From Symbiodinium natans (Eukaryota > Sar > Dinophyceae > Suessiales > Symbiodiniaceae): a DNA stretch of 64,000 nt. Positions 52,980 through 61,942 of this stretch are shown here, in pieces (positions within the stretch are counted from its first letter, which is position 1; every line of letters starts with the position of its first letter). The notes beneath the pieces are model-generated. The model was not told the DNA's origin and ran no database searches. It was given only the letters and a program-made list of their open reading frames with translations. Where the stretch lies: assembly GCA_905221605.1 (NCBI GenBank), contig CAJNDS010002068.1, forward strand, positions 211,001 to 275,000. The letters run 5' to 3'. The position numbers and the translations under genes were made by a program.

Positions 52980-53166
52980 CAAATAATTTAAAATTATATG
53001 AATTTTCTGGTTGTTGTTTCTTCTTACCTTTCACCTCTTTAACTATATCATTTCCTTCATGATCTTCTACTAATTTTCGTATCTCTTCATAGGCGTTTTG
53101 TTTAAACTTCTTTTCCTTCTTCGGTTTCTCCATTTGTTCGCATGTTGTTGCTTTATTATGAAACAT
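52975..53166 (-). CDS. Small Lys-rich viral protein
   Basis: 63 residues, very rich in Lys (KPKKEKKFKQ; KEVKGKKKQQ) with one helical middle segment. The basic composition would suit a nucleic-acid-associated or condensing protein. Starts 12 nt after the lipase stop with TCTAAAATATT in the short gap. Family not recognised. Confidence 0.6.
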   Translation of the reverse strand: MFHNKATTCEQMEKPKKEKKFKQNAYEEIRKLVEDHEGNDIVKEVKGKKKQQPENSYNFKLFD

Positions 53167-53178
53167 TATTATAATATT

Positions 53179-53823
53179 TTAGATATTAAATTGTTCCATA
53201 AATTCTTCTCGTGTTATCGGTAAATTCCCTGCTTTATTGTGAACATTGCCTATATCTTGATATGAATGATTTTGTAAAGGGTCTAATGTTCCTCTGTTTA
53301 ATGTTATACTGCCTTTATCAAAAGCACTTACCACGTCGCCGACCTTTCTTATTCTCAAATTTGTCCCTGTCTGTTCTGGTCTCTGATTTGAAACAAAAGG
53401 AGAACCATAACTGCGACTACGAAAAATATTACCATAATCGTTATTTATTTGAGCGCTTATCGCCGACCCTAATGAATGTGAAATAATATCAGTAATGCCT
53501 GTAAGTTTTTTTCCGTCTATTTCAATAGCACCGTCTTTAATAAATTTATCAACATCTTTATATCTTTTGGTATGTCGTGTCTGATAGAGTGGTAGTTTTA
53601 AATCGTCCCACGTATCTTGTGCTGATTTAGTCCCAGCAATGTATAATATAGAACCGTTCCTGTATATCCCGTCAGGATTTTCATATGCTAATTTTAAACC
53701 TTGGGTGTCTGTTAGAAAAGACCAATTACCTGCTAATTCTTCTCTAACTTCCTCATTTATTTTATTTCTTGTATTTATAGGTTCGTATAAAACCCCTTCA
53801 TTTCTTCTTTTGTGTTTAAACAT
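53179..53823 (-). CDS. Lipase-like alpha/beta hydrolase (class 3 type)
   Basis: 214 residues. IISHSLGSAIS at 113-123 is the nucleophile elbow with Ser117 (GxSxG variant SHSLGS). SYGSPFVSN at about 138-146 matches the strand after the elbow in class 3 lipases. VGDVVSAFD (Asp163) and NHSYQD (His186) complete a plausible triad in the right order. An upstream AGTKSAQDTWDDL segment also fits the family. Lipases of this type are recurrent in PLVs and Polintons and are thought to help the particle cross membranes. Divergent from the minor capsid gene, with only 37 bp between starts. Confidence 0.8.
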   Translation of the reverse strand: MFKHKRRNEGVLYEPINTRNKINEEVREELAGNWSFLTDTQGLKLAYENPDGIYRNGSILYIAGTKSAQDTWDDLKLPLYQTRHTKRYKDVDKFIKDGAIEIDGKKLTGITDIISHSLGSAISAQINNDYGNIFRSRSYGSPFVSNQRPEQTGTNLRIRKVGDVVSAFDKGSITLNRGTLDPLQNHSYQDIGNVHNKAGNLPITREEFMEQFNI

Positions 53824-53860
53824 ATAAAATAGCTTATAATTTATTTCTAATTTATTAATA
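53824..53860. promoter_or_regulatory. Divergent promoter, lipase / minor capsid gene
   Basis: A 37-bp AT-rich interval. The plus-strand side reads TTTCTAATTTATTAATA directly before the minor capsid ATG; the minus side ends CTATTTTAT-ATG. Confidence 0.5.
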
Positions 53861-54418
53861 ATGCTTAAATTTAAGAAGGTATATATTGATAGTTATTATA
53901 AAGTGAGTGGCACTCCATCCAATTTTACAATTGATTTACCTGAAACTGTCCAGTTAGATGAGAATATGTTATGTCAAATTCATGAGGTCAGTATCCCCCA
54001 TTCGTGGTATTCAATAAACAGCACAAATAATAATTTATACTTTATGCATCAGGTTATACCGCCAGGTGTCATAGCAGGGATTACTTATCGTAAAATAACA
54101 ATCCCAGAAGGCAACTATACAGCAGTTGATTTAGCACAAACAATAGAGATTGCTTTGAATTTGTTAGTAGATACGGTTGACAGACCTAATACATATTCAA
54201 TAAGTTATAATACATCAACTAACAAATATACTTTCTCTTCTAACTATGCCACTGCTATTTTTGTTGTCTAAACTGATGGAGAAATAGCACCAATAGCTGG
54301 TTCGTTTTCAGACCCTGTTGATGTTAATAATTTATATTCAATAAACCAAGTATTAGGTAATACAACACCTGCTACTGATGCTTATACGAATGTAGCAAGG
54401 AGGAACGCGACTGTTTAA
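53861..54418 (+). pseudogene. Minor capsid (penton) protein, 5' part, with in-frame stop
   Basis: The frame starts YIDSYYKVSGTPSNFTIDLP, the typical beginning of PLV minor capsid proteins, followed by VSIPHSWYSI. It stops at a TAA at 54269-54271 after 136 codons. The same frame continues beyond the stop with virus-like sequence (TDGEIAPIAGSF...NNLYSINQVLG) to 54415, where viral similarity ends and a second TAA follows. The 3' part of the gene is at 62947-63270 on the opposite strand. The gene is therefore broken twice: by a nonsense change and by the inversion breakpoint. Confidence 0.85.
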
Positions 54419-54540
54419 AACAGTCAAAAGCATTGCGAAGGCCTCGGAAGTGTGTGCGCTTTAAGGTTTTTAGTTTCGGGTTAGGGTTTTTAGTTTAGGA
54501 GAAAGATGAGAGGAGAGAAGAAAGACATTTCGGCTCAAAC
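54409..54540. other. Inversion breakpoint A with telomere-like filler
   Basis: The viral frame ends in a perfect palindrome (GACTGTTT-A-AAACAGTC, 54409-54425). About 115 bp of non-viral DNA follow, including CGGAAGTGTGTGCGC and a TTAGGG-containing stretch. The 23 bp at 54473-54495 are exactly the reverse complement of 63283-63305. The viral block resumes at about 54541 with the integrase 3' hairpin. Confidence 0.8.
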
Positions 54541-54573
54541 ATACAATACATATAATATACAAATATATTGTAT
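54541..54573. terminator. Hairpin 3' of the integrase gene
   Basis: ATACAATA (54541-54548) pairs with TATTGTAT (54566-54573). It lies ten nt past the minus-strand integrase stop. Confidence 0.6.
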
Positions 54574-54582
54574 CTATCATTT

Positions 54583-55539
54583 TTACACTTTTAGCAACTC
54601 ATGGCGCAGATAACCTCGTTTATCATCGTTCTCTAAATAATGATAATTTTGCCCTAATTTCTTATCTATTCGTTTTACTTTTTGGGGGGTTCTCACCCAA
54701 TGCGAAGTACGTTCTTTTTCACTAATGCCTTTTTTGCGCATTATTTTAACACTATCGCCTACTTCTATTTCGGGGTATGTTCTATTACGCTTTGCTTGTA
54801 AAGATATGTTCAACTTAACTTGAAATTCATTTTTCTTCTTCCTTGCTTCTAACGGCGTGAATTTAGTAGTAGATGAAACAATTTTATTATTATATGTTAA
54901 TAATATCTCCAAATTATAATCTATCCACTGGATATTTTCCTTACCCTTTTTTTCATCTGCTTCAACCCGCTTAAAAAGCATATCTTTATATGTTCTTATA
55001 AATCTCTCGGCGAACGCCGGATGCCCTCTTGTTCTATGTATCTCGATTTTCTCACCTTCTAAATATTCTATAACGGTTTTACTATACAAACTCCCTTCTT
55101 CATCACTGTAAAACATTTTCGGTTTATCGCCCATTTTTTGTAGTCCTTCCATTATGCCCGCTAATACATCTGGTGGTTCTTTACTCTTAATAGGTATAAC
55201 TGTAGCATATTTACTAAAAATATCAATTAAAACTAATCCTATTCTAAATTTTTGGTTTTCTAAATCATTTTTACTAATAAAGAATAAATCCACCTGATAT
55301 TCAAAATGGGCGTGAGGTGCTACAAAACTATTCTCGCCACGCGGTTTGCGCTTTTCTTCAACATTCTTTCTAAAAAACTCCTCAATGTCCTGTTTTGTAA
55401 TACTTTTATCCCTCTCTCGGGCATCTTTCAGCGTAGTCGCCCTACTCCCAAAACCCGAGCGGTCAAAATATATATCATGAATGATTTTTTGTTTATTTGT
55501 AGGGTCTGCGACCCTAGTGCTTTGTTGTGCGGAACTCAT
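54583..55539 (-). CDS. Retroviral-type (rve, DDE) integrase of Polinton/PLV type
   Basis: 318 residues. The catalytic triad is visible as Asp84 (FEYQVDLFFIS), Asp146 (FYSDEEGSLY) and Glu178 (PAFAERFIRTYKD), the order and approximate spacing of DD(35)E integrases. The N-terminal 70 residues are charged. The C-terminal region (VGDSVKIMRKKG...HYLENDDKRGYLRHELL) resembles the SH3/chromo-like tail of Polinton integrases. The enzyme inserts the viral DNA into the host genome. No reverse transcriptase or gag-like gene is nearby. The frame is intact. In the unrearranged virus it would be the outermost gene on the right. Confidence 0.92.
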   Translation of the reverse strand: MSSAQQSTRVADPTNKQKIIHDIYFDRSGFGSRATTLKDARERDKSITKQDIEEFFRKNVEEKRKPRGENSFVAPHAHFEYQVDLFFISKNDLENQKFRIGLVLIDIFSKYATVIPIKSKEPPDVLAGIMEGLQKMGDKPKMFYSDEEGSLYSKTVIEYLEGEKIEIHRTRGHPAFAERFIRTYKDMLFKRVEADEKKGKENIQWIDYNLEILLTYNNKIVSSTTKFTPLEARKKKNEFQVKLNISLQAKRNRTYPEIEVGDSVKIMRKKGISEKERTSHWVRTPQKVKRIDKKLGQNYHYLENDDKRGYLRHELLKV

Positions 55540-55566
55540 ATAAATAGTAATAGAAATTAATATTGT

Positions 55567-58500
55567 TTAATGAACCGATACATTACAGTAGAAGCAATAA
55601 GCACAACAATTGTCTAAATGATGTCCGTAATCATTACATAGACGCTGAGCTGTAAAGTTGCTACATAACTTACCTTGCTTCACTTCAAAATTAAATGATG
55701 TATTACATTTCTCGCACCTGCTTTTAAACATTTTCAAACACCATTCGGGGGTTATGTATTCCTCTGCGTTTATCTCTCTCCTTGCTTTCCTGTCTTGTAG
55801 TTTGTAATTCTCCACCTTGTTTTTAAAGTATCTCATTATCATGTTTTTATCCATTTGTTTATCAAAACTTGCGTTGTTGTAGAACCTGACTTTTCTAAAA
55901 TCAACACACCGAGTAATACTTGTCCAAACCCACTCCCTGCTTGCTATTGGTAAGTTGTATTCGTGTATAGTTATACTCCCCTTCACACTTGCTCCCTGAC
56001 TTGAATGACAGGTGGCACAATATGAATAAATAAAGTTAGCATCAACAACCGCTTCAAACAGCATAAACTCATCTTCATCATTTGCTATGTTCTGTAGTGT
56101 TATTTGTGCTCCGAGTTCATCTTGCTCTATGCTCGTAATTCTATACCGTAGATTTACATTTACCCTTGGTTGTTTAATCCATTTTCTGGCAATGAGTATT
56201 TCGCCCACTTCGTATTTATCTTTCTTGTTTAACCTGTTTCTAATTTCGTTTGCTACATTACGGCATCTTATGTTAGTATAGGCGATGTTATGCTCCGATG
56301 CCATTATGTCGTCAGTTGTTTCAAAATATTTCGGTATAATGTCTTGAATAGGCAACTTGTTCTCCCAAAAGTCGTTATACATATTATTAATGATTTCCCT
56401 GTTTCTGTCCCCTTCTTCGCTGTCCTTCGCTCCTACTCTCTTACACACTTCTAGGAATATGTTGTATTTAAATACTATATCTATGCAGTTGTCTATATAA
56501 ACTGCTGGGTTCTGGCAGTTTGTCATAACTTCCACTCCCTGCAATTGTTTAACATCACCCGTCCCAATAACGATAATATCAGGATTTTCTTTAATGAACC
56601 GTCTGACCTTATCCAATACATATAAATTAGACATATAAACTTCATCAAACACCACCACATTGAAAGGGGAATAGTCAAAAGCTGGCAATTTTTCTCCCAC
56701 ATCTTCATGAACTGCGATGCTGAAAAACTTGTTATATGTTGTCGCCTCTACTTCCTTTTCTTGCAAAAGTCTATTGGTTGGCACAACAAACAAAACGTTC
56801 TTACCCATTTTTTGGAAATACTCGCCTATATAACTCTTGCCCGTGCCCGGAAATTTTCCACGAATTATTACGGGGTTTCTTAACATAATTTTCTCGCAGA
56901 TTGCTTTAGTATCCCATTCGTCCTCAACTTCAACTTTGATATTACTAATTTTCGGGATATCCGGCACTTCGTTAAACTTGTATGTGTATAACTGCGTAGG
57001 CAGTGTAATTGTTTTCTTCTCTTCCAGTCTCCAAGTGCCGATATCAGTTCCAAATTTAAGCAGTCCCTCTCTCCACACACGACAAAAATTGTATCCATAC
57101 ACCTTATCCATATCGTCTTCGTGTATCGTCAAGCAATCTGTCTTAACACTATATACCGTAATGTTATTATCGGATAATGTCTTGTATGCTTCATACATCT
57201 TAAAATTATGATATTGTAATAACAACTCCTTGATATACATAAAACCATTTATTAAAGTCTTCTTTTCTGAGACACTCAACACATAATATTTCGTTCCTTC
57301 CGTCTCCTTTGTTTCAAACTCGTCTTCATCCACTTCGTTAAGTTCTGTCTGACACTCGCTTATTGTATAGACCTTTCCACCGTAAATGCTTTGAAAATAA
57401 CACGCCTCCTTCAATGAAGTAAAAGTGCTACTTCGCTGACTTGTGTTATGGGATTTCTCCAACATTCCGACGCTGATGTTCCACAGTTTCTTTTGCGTCT
57501 GCTTGTTGAAGTCTTCGTCGTCTGTTATTTTTGTTGCATACAATTCATCTATCAACTTTTTGTAGTCCACCTTGTAAATATTGCTCGGTTGCTTATACCA
57601 TAATATTTTATGTTTAACATTGTGTTTCAGCAGTTTCCTTAAAAACTTGCCATAAACTAAGCAATACTTCTTGTTGAAAAAGATGTTCCCTTCATACACC
57701 TCTACAATGTATAATGTCAGGTTGTTAAACTGGTCTGTGTTACAATCTTCGCCAAAGGGTCTAAATATGTCAAACTGTGTGAATTTCGGGATGTATTTTA
57801 TACTCCCTCCCGCGTGTGTAAATGCTTTGTTAATATCTATTTCTTTTATCTTCTTCATCGGCGTATCTTTGCAAAACTTGCCAGATGGAACTATGGTTTT
57901 ACACTCTTTAAGGATTTGTATATCTACCTCGTTATAATAGGATAAATGATTTTCCTTAAACAACTCCTTTTGTAAGTTAAACATAGTTGTAGTGATTTTG
58001 TTATACACTTCTTCATTATCAGTTATTACATCTTCATCAACTCGTTCTTGTGATAAACACTGTGAGACAATGTTGTATTTAATGTATTTCTTCAACTTTT
58101 TGTAATAAAACTTACATAAGATATTAGTAATCCTCCCCGCTTGATAGTTAATATGCGGTTTGTATCCTGCTTCGTTCAGTTGATGGAAGACCTTAACCAA
58201 ATCATTATCCGAATGTATCAGGGCGTATTCTTCTTTATCTGTCATTTTCAGCAGTTCATCTACATTATCAAACATCTTATATTCAACGGGTTCAGTCTTA
58301 TCGGTGATGTAGAACTTGCTTGTTGTAAATGCATTGTATTTATCCTTTGGTTGAATTTGCCTTAATGTCTCTAAATCGTGGTTTAACAGGTAAATATGAT
58401 TATTTTTAACAAGTCCTCTGAATATTCTTACTCGCCCCTTCTCATAATTGTCAGGGTTATATTCATAAATCAGAGCACCTGTAAAGTTGTATAATCTAAC

Positions 58501-59574
58501 TGGTATATTGAAGAATTTAAAGACCTTATCCATTTGGTTTATAGTCGCCCCAGTATTAATAAATTCTTCTTCTGTCATATTCAGCAGTTCAAGGACTTTA
58601 TCGCGCGTCAGTGTTTTTGTGTTCTTTTGTTGCCGCTTTTCTCTTGTCAGGTTAGTTCCTTCAAAGTTTTCCAGCAAAGCATTTATCCAACATTCGTTTT
58701 CTCTGTAATTTTGCTTGTTTAGTGCCTCTTTCATAGTCTCTGCTTCGGCATTGACTTCGGTTTGGATGTATCTGTAATATGTGCTTATGATGTTGCCTTG
58801 TTGTAATGGTTCTTCTCTCTCGTCGTATCCACCCGTGTCTGTTTCAACAATCTCAACGCTTTCAATTCTAATGGCGTCTGCGTATTCTATCAGGTGTCCT
58901 GTTGCATCCTTAAACTCGCTACTTGAATTCATAGTAATCATCAGTTTTCTAAATAAGAACTTTTCGGTGTCGTGGTATTGTCTTATCCTCCTCTTAACTA
59001 ATGTTTCAACGAATTCGTTTGCTTTCACATTGGCACTTCCTACTACACTTGCGTTTCCACGGGTAAGAAGAATTAAGGGATAATACGCTACACCATCTAA
59101 TATAAAAGATGCTTTTTTTGCACCTGAGCGGTTATTCATAGAAAACAGCATATACTTAACATCGTAATTTTTCCTGCCTTTGAAAATGTCTTTTGCCTTT
59201 GTTGATAAACCGCCAATGGCCTTTCTTTTGAACACAGGTTGTTTATCGGTTTTCCTTACCACTTCCTTAACTTCCTTGCCCTTCCTCGCTTTCTTTACTG
59301 TTGCTCTCATTCTTTCGGTTATTGGTGCTTTGTCCTCATATTTTTCTACTGCTTTTTCATATTGCTTTATTCCTTTTTCCTTTGCTTTTGCATTGCCTAT
59401 GGTCATACCATTAATTAAATTTACCGCTGTTGTAAATTGGGATATTTTGCGGTCTTCGTATAAGTTTATGACATTGTTAATTTTAGTAATTGTTTGGTTT
59501 GGCACTTTGCCCTGTTTAGCGTCTCTAATGTTTTTGAGGTTCTGGATGTAATTTCTTATAAGTTTTTTAGTCAT
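55567..59574 (-). CDS. PolB-like palm / SF1 helicase / HNH-like fusion replication protein
   Basis: 1335 residues. The N-terminal 280 are basic and unassigned. ECWINALLENF near 293 and NNHIYLLNHD near 388 are conserved-looking and could belong to a Cys/His hydrolase-like module (inference). A PolB-like palm follows: motif A DINKAFTH (~580), motif B KKLWNISVGM (~695), motif C VKTDCLTI (~808), where the usual first Asp is Lys. Helicase motifs: GKFPGTGKS (~906), VVVFDE (~973), GTGDVKQL (~1005), HSSQGAS (~1192) and TSITRC (~1218). The C-terminus has CEKC, NDYGHHLDN and CFYCN, as in HNH nucleases. It probably replicates the genome. Whether the polymerase is active is open because of motif C. Confidence 0.8.
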   Translation of the reverse strand: MTKKLIRNYIQNLKNIRDAKQGKVPNQTITKINNVINLYEDRKISQFTTAVNLINGMTIGNAKAKEKGIKQYEKAVEKYEDKAPITERMRATVKKARKGKEVKEVVRKTDKQPVFKRKAIGGLSTKAKDIFKGRKNYDVKYMLFSMNNRSGAKKASFILDGVAYYPLILLTRGNASVVGSANVKANEFVETLVKRRIRQYHDTEKFLFRKLMITMNSSSEFKDATGHLIEYADAIRIESVEIVETDTGGYDEREEPLQQGNIISTYYRYIQTEVNAEAETMKEALNKQNYRENECWINALLENFEGTNLTREKRQQKNTKTLTRDKVLELLNMTEEEFINTGATINQMDKVFKFFNIPVRLYNFTGALIYEYNPDNYEKGRVRIFRGLVKNNHIYLLNHDLETLRQIQPKDKYNAFTTSKFYITDKTEPVEYKMFDNVDELLKMTDKEEYALIHSDNDLVKVFHQLNEAGYKPHINYQAGRITNILCKFYYKKLKKYIKYNIVSQCLSQERVDEDVITDNEEVYNKITTTMFNLQKELFKENHLSYYNEVDIQILKECKTIVPSGKFCKDTPMKKIKEIDINKAFTHAGGSIKYIPKFTQFDIFRPFGEDCNTDQFNNLTLYIVEVYEGNIFFNKKYCLVYGKFLRKLLKHNVKHKILWYKQPSNIYKVDYKKLIDELYATKITDDEDFNKQTQKKLWNISVGMLEKSHNTSQRSSTFTSLKEACYFQSIYGGKVYTISECQTELNEVDEDEFETKETEGTKYYVLSVSEKKTLINGFMYIKELLLQYHNFKMYEAYKTLSDNNITVYSVKTDCLTIHEDDMDKVYGYNFCRVWREGLLKFGTDIGTWRLEEKKTITLPTQLYTYKFNEVPDIPKISNIKVEVEDEWDTKAICEKIMLRNPVIIRGKFPGTGKSYIGEYFQKMGKNVLFVVPTNRLLQEKEVEATTYNKFFSIAVHEDVGEKLPAFDYSPFNVVVFDEVYMSNLYVLDKVRRFIKENPDIIVIGTGDVKQLQGVEVMTNCQNPAVYIDNCIDIVFKYNIFLEVCKRVGAKDSEEGDRNREIINNMYNDFWENKLPIQDIIPKYFETTDDIMASEHNIAYTNIRCRNVANEIRNRLNKKDKYEVGEILIARKWIKQPRVNVNLRYRITSIEQDELGAQITLQNIANDEDEFMLFEAVVDANFIYSYCATCHSSQGASVKGSITIHEYNLPIASREWVWTSITRCVDFRKVRFYNNASFDKQMDKNMIMRYFKNKVENYKLQDRKARREINAEEYITPEWCLKMFKSRCEKCNTSFNFEVKQGKLCSNFTAQRLCNDYGHHLDNCCAYCFYCNVSVH

Positions 59575-59693
59575 AATTATACAGATATATTAATAATATA
59601 AGTTATTATTTCTTTAAGTGTTTTCTGTCAAATACTGGTGAATGTAAAAACATACTTAAAGACAAATTATTTATAATATATAGAATAAGTTAT
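59575..59693. promoter_or_regulatory. Divergent promoter region, replication protein / 84-aa gene
   Basis: A 119-bp AT-rich interval between divergent starts. On minus, ATATCTGTATAATT precedes the replication protein ATG. On plus, TATAATATATAGAATAAG precedes the small gene. No TCTA at the usual distance, perhaps reflecting early rather than late expression (inference). Confidence 0.45.
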
Positions 59694-59948
59694 ATGACTT
59701 CCGACAACACAGAAATCAAAACCATTGAGGAACTTGCGAACAGTTTGACATTGGAGCAAGTTAAGGAACAAATGGCATTGTATCATCGCCTGTATCATAA
59801 GTTAAGAAAGGAGCAAGACCCCGAATACATTAAAAGGAAAAACGAGAAGGAACGGGAACGCTACTGGAAGAATAAGGCGAAGGACGAACCTAAGAAATAC
59901 AACAAAAAGTATAATGCTACTGAGTTTATGATATTGAAAGGACAATAA
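59694..59948 (+). CDS. Small charged helical viral protein
   Basis: 84 residues, highly charged: an acidic N-terminus, then a long Lys/Arg/Glu helix (KNEKERERYWKNKAK...). YHRLYHKLRK at about 30-40 and YWKNKAK resemble short motifs seen in basic DNA-associated viral proteins. The only plus-strand gene in the right block. Function unknown. Confidence 0.6.
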   Translation: MTSDNTEIKTIEELANSLTLEQVKEQMALYHRLYHKLRKEQDPEYIKRKNEKERERYWKNKAKDEPKKYNKKYNATEFMILKGQ

Positions 59949-59984
59949 TAATTTTACAATTAATCGTTTTAATTGTAAAATTAT
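59948..59984. terminator. Perfect 16-bp hairpin between convergent genes
   Basis: ATAATTTTACAATTAA (59948-59963) pairs with TTAATTGTAAAATTAT (59969-59984), loop TCGTT. The left arm begins on the last base of the stop codon of the 84-aa gene. It is the strongest of the series. Confidence 0.75.
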
Positions 59985-60075
59985 GGATTATCGGGTAAGG
60001 GAAAATCCATTATCGGGAGTTCTTGCTAAAGTGGTAGGAAAAACACAAAAAATCACTTGTTCTTTGTATTTCGCT

Positions 60076-60855
60076 TTAGAGGACTGAATGAACGCTTCCT
60101 CTGGAACTTCTGCTCCTTATATATTCTATTGTTTCTTGCGAACGCCGAGAACTAATAACACTTTGAGGAGGCGTTGCTTCTTCAACATATTCAATTGTCC
60201 TATTGCTTTCTATTGAACTTTGAACTGATACTGGCGGGGAAGAATGGATATGTTCGCTTAGTGCTTCTTCTTCAATAGGTAGTAAAGCACTTCTCCTTGA
60301 ACTTGAACTTGATGAATTCTCATAAGATTTTTTAACATTCATAGGTAAACTTTTATCGCTTTCTTCGCTCTTTTGTTGTTCAATAGGTGTTTCACTTTCT
60401 ACATCATCATCTTCAATTTGCTCTCTCCTATTTCGCAGTTCTTCCCTTTCTTCTCTAAATTCATCCTCTCCAAATAGACCATCATAAAATCTTCGCATCA
60501 ATGATTTCTTTTGCGTTCTTTCTCTTTCTGTTTCGCGTTCAGGTTCTCGTTCATCACTGTGTATACTTTCAGCTTCTTCTTCTATCTGTTCCTTAACCGC
60601 TTCTTCTGGTGTTTTCATACTTTCGCTTTCCGTTATGCTTGGCGTTTCATTGAATACATCCGTTTGTGTTCCCTTATCTGGGTTATTCATTAATAATTCT
60701 TTTCTATCATATCTACTTAAATCAAAGTCATCAAAATCAACATCGTCTAATAATAAACCCTGCTGTGTTCGTTTCTGCCTTTCTGGTAGTATTTTTAATC
60801 TGTGTGTCATTGTCTCTTTTATTAACTCTTCATAAGTTGGACGCAGTCTCAACAT
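60076..60855 (-). CDS. Acidic, Ser/Glu-rich viral protein with RPTYEEL motif
   Basis: 259 residues. It starts MLRLRPTYEELIKE; the next gene upstream shares LRPTY[DE]E near its start. The rest is low complexity: acidic stretches (EEAVKEQIEEEAESIHSDER), RE repeats and Ser runs (SSSSSSRRS), so largely disordered. The ORF itself is intact and has TATA-like sequence upstream. The shared N-terminal motif suggests a common docking or targeting signal; this is inference. Confidence 0.65.
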   Translation of the reverse strand: MLRLRPTYEELIKETMTHRLKILPERQKRTQQGLLLDDVDFDDFDLSRYDRKELLMNNPDKGTQTDVFNETPSITESESMKTPEEAVKEQIEEEAESIHSDEREPERETERERTQKKSLMRRFYDGLFGEDEFREEREELRNRREQIEDDDVESETPIEQQKSEESDKSLPMNVKKSYENSSSSSSRRSALLPIEEEALSEHIHSSPPVSVQSSIESNRTIEYVEEATPPQSVISSRRSQETIEYIRSRSSRGSVHSVL

Positions 60856-60879
60856 TTCAATATAATAAGACTATATAAT

Positions 60880-61923
60880 TTATACTGGTAAAAATGATTT
60901 TGCTAATGCTGTTGCTCCTGCTTTTGCTAATGTCTCAACACCTGCTTTTACTCCACCTATGGCAATATCTTTTGCTGTATCTAATGCACTTGATGATGAA
61001 GCACTACTTTTACCTTTTCCTTTCTTCATCTGTCTCCATTCTTCCATTCTATTTTTCAATAGTTGGTCATTAACTTCATTCGTCCATTGCCCCGTCTCCA
61101 TCAATTTTTCAATAAAGTTTAACAAGTAATCTTTTTTAGTCATTGTTCTTCCTTTCCCTTTGTTTCTTAACTTGCTTATGTCTTCTTCCTGTTCCTTTTC
61201 CAATGTAATACCTCTTAAGTAAAGTTGAAATAAAATATCATCTGCGGACACATCCCTATGTTTCCATCTTGCTATGTTGTCATTATAATCTATCGTCTCC
61301 TTGTGTTTTCTTGAGACCGGTGGGACTTGTGTTTCTTCATCATCTTCAGTTTCTTCTTCTTCTCCTTCTTCTGCTATTTCCGTTGGTGTCTCTAATGCTG
61401 GCATATCATCTTCTTCATCAGTAGCGATTGAATGGACTGGCACACCAGCAGGTAATGACTGACTATGCACTTCATCTAAATCACTTCTTGCTCGTTCTGC
61501 TGTTGTTTGACTTGCTTGTTCTCTTCTTCTCAATCCTTCTTCCAGTTCTGTTCGTATGTTAAATCTTTGTCCGCCTATTACATAACCTTCTCCTTCTTCA
61601 TCAGTATCCATTTCATAAACTTCGGCAGGTGTTGTAAAACCACTTGATACTAACCCTGTTGAAATTCCAGCAGTTATTCCTCTTTGTCTTAGTTGTGCTC
61701 TCCTTACATCTTCTTTTGCTCTGTCTTCCTCTTGCTTCTTCAATCCGAGAAAATCAATATTATCTAATTGACTTCCGACTTGATTATTTCTAAATAAAGT
61801 TGCTTTTCTATCTATTACATTTTCAATAGAGGGTCTGTTAGGGTCTCCTTGTGCTTCAATCATTCCTGTCATTTCGTCGTAGGTCGGTCTAAGTTTTAAT
61901 TCCGATTTTAATGTTTTAATCAT
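60880..61923 (-). CDS. Viral protein with RPTYDE motif and C-terminal hydrophobic tail
   Basis: 347 residues. LKLRPTYDEMTGMIE at about 10-24 parallels the neighbour at 60076. The middle is acidic and probably disordered (ETEDDEETQ). Residues about 240-300 form helices with KGKGRTMTKKDYLLNFIEKL. The last ~35 residues are Ala/Gly-rich and weakly hydrophobic (DIAIGGVKAGVETLAKAG), possibly membrane-interacting. TCTAATATATATTATAT precedes the ATG. Possibly a virion or assembly protein; family not recognised. Confidence 0.65.
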   Translation of the reverse strand: MIKTLKSELKLRPTYDEMTGMIEAQGDPNRPSIENVIDRKATLFRNNQVGSQLDNIDFLGLKKQEEDRAKEDVRRAQLRQRGITAGISTGLVSSGFTTPAEVYEMDTDEEGEGYVIGGQRFNIRTELEEGLRRREQASQTTAERARSDLDEVHSQSLPAGVPVHSIATDEEDDMPALETPTEIAEEGEEEETEDDEETQVPPVSRKHKETIDYNDNIARWKHRDVSADDILFQLYLRGITLEKEQEEDISKLRNKGKGRTMTKKDYLLNFIEKLMETGQWTNEVNDQLLKNRMEEWRQMKKGKGKSSASSSSALDTAKDIAIGGVKAGVETLAKAGATALAKSFLPV

Positions 61924-61942
61924 ATATAATATATATTAGATT

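Noticed and set aside
53861-54418. Alternative genetic code (TAA as sense) to explain the stop in the minor capsid frame
   Set aside because: TAA is used as the terminal stop of several intact viral genes, and the reading continues only to a rearrangement breakpoint.
54583-55539. LTR retrotransposon
   Set aside because: The integrase is alone: no reverse transcriptase, RNase H, gag or LTRs nearby, while capsid and packaging genes of a DNA virus surround it.
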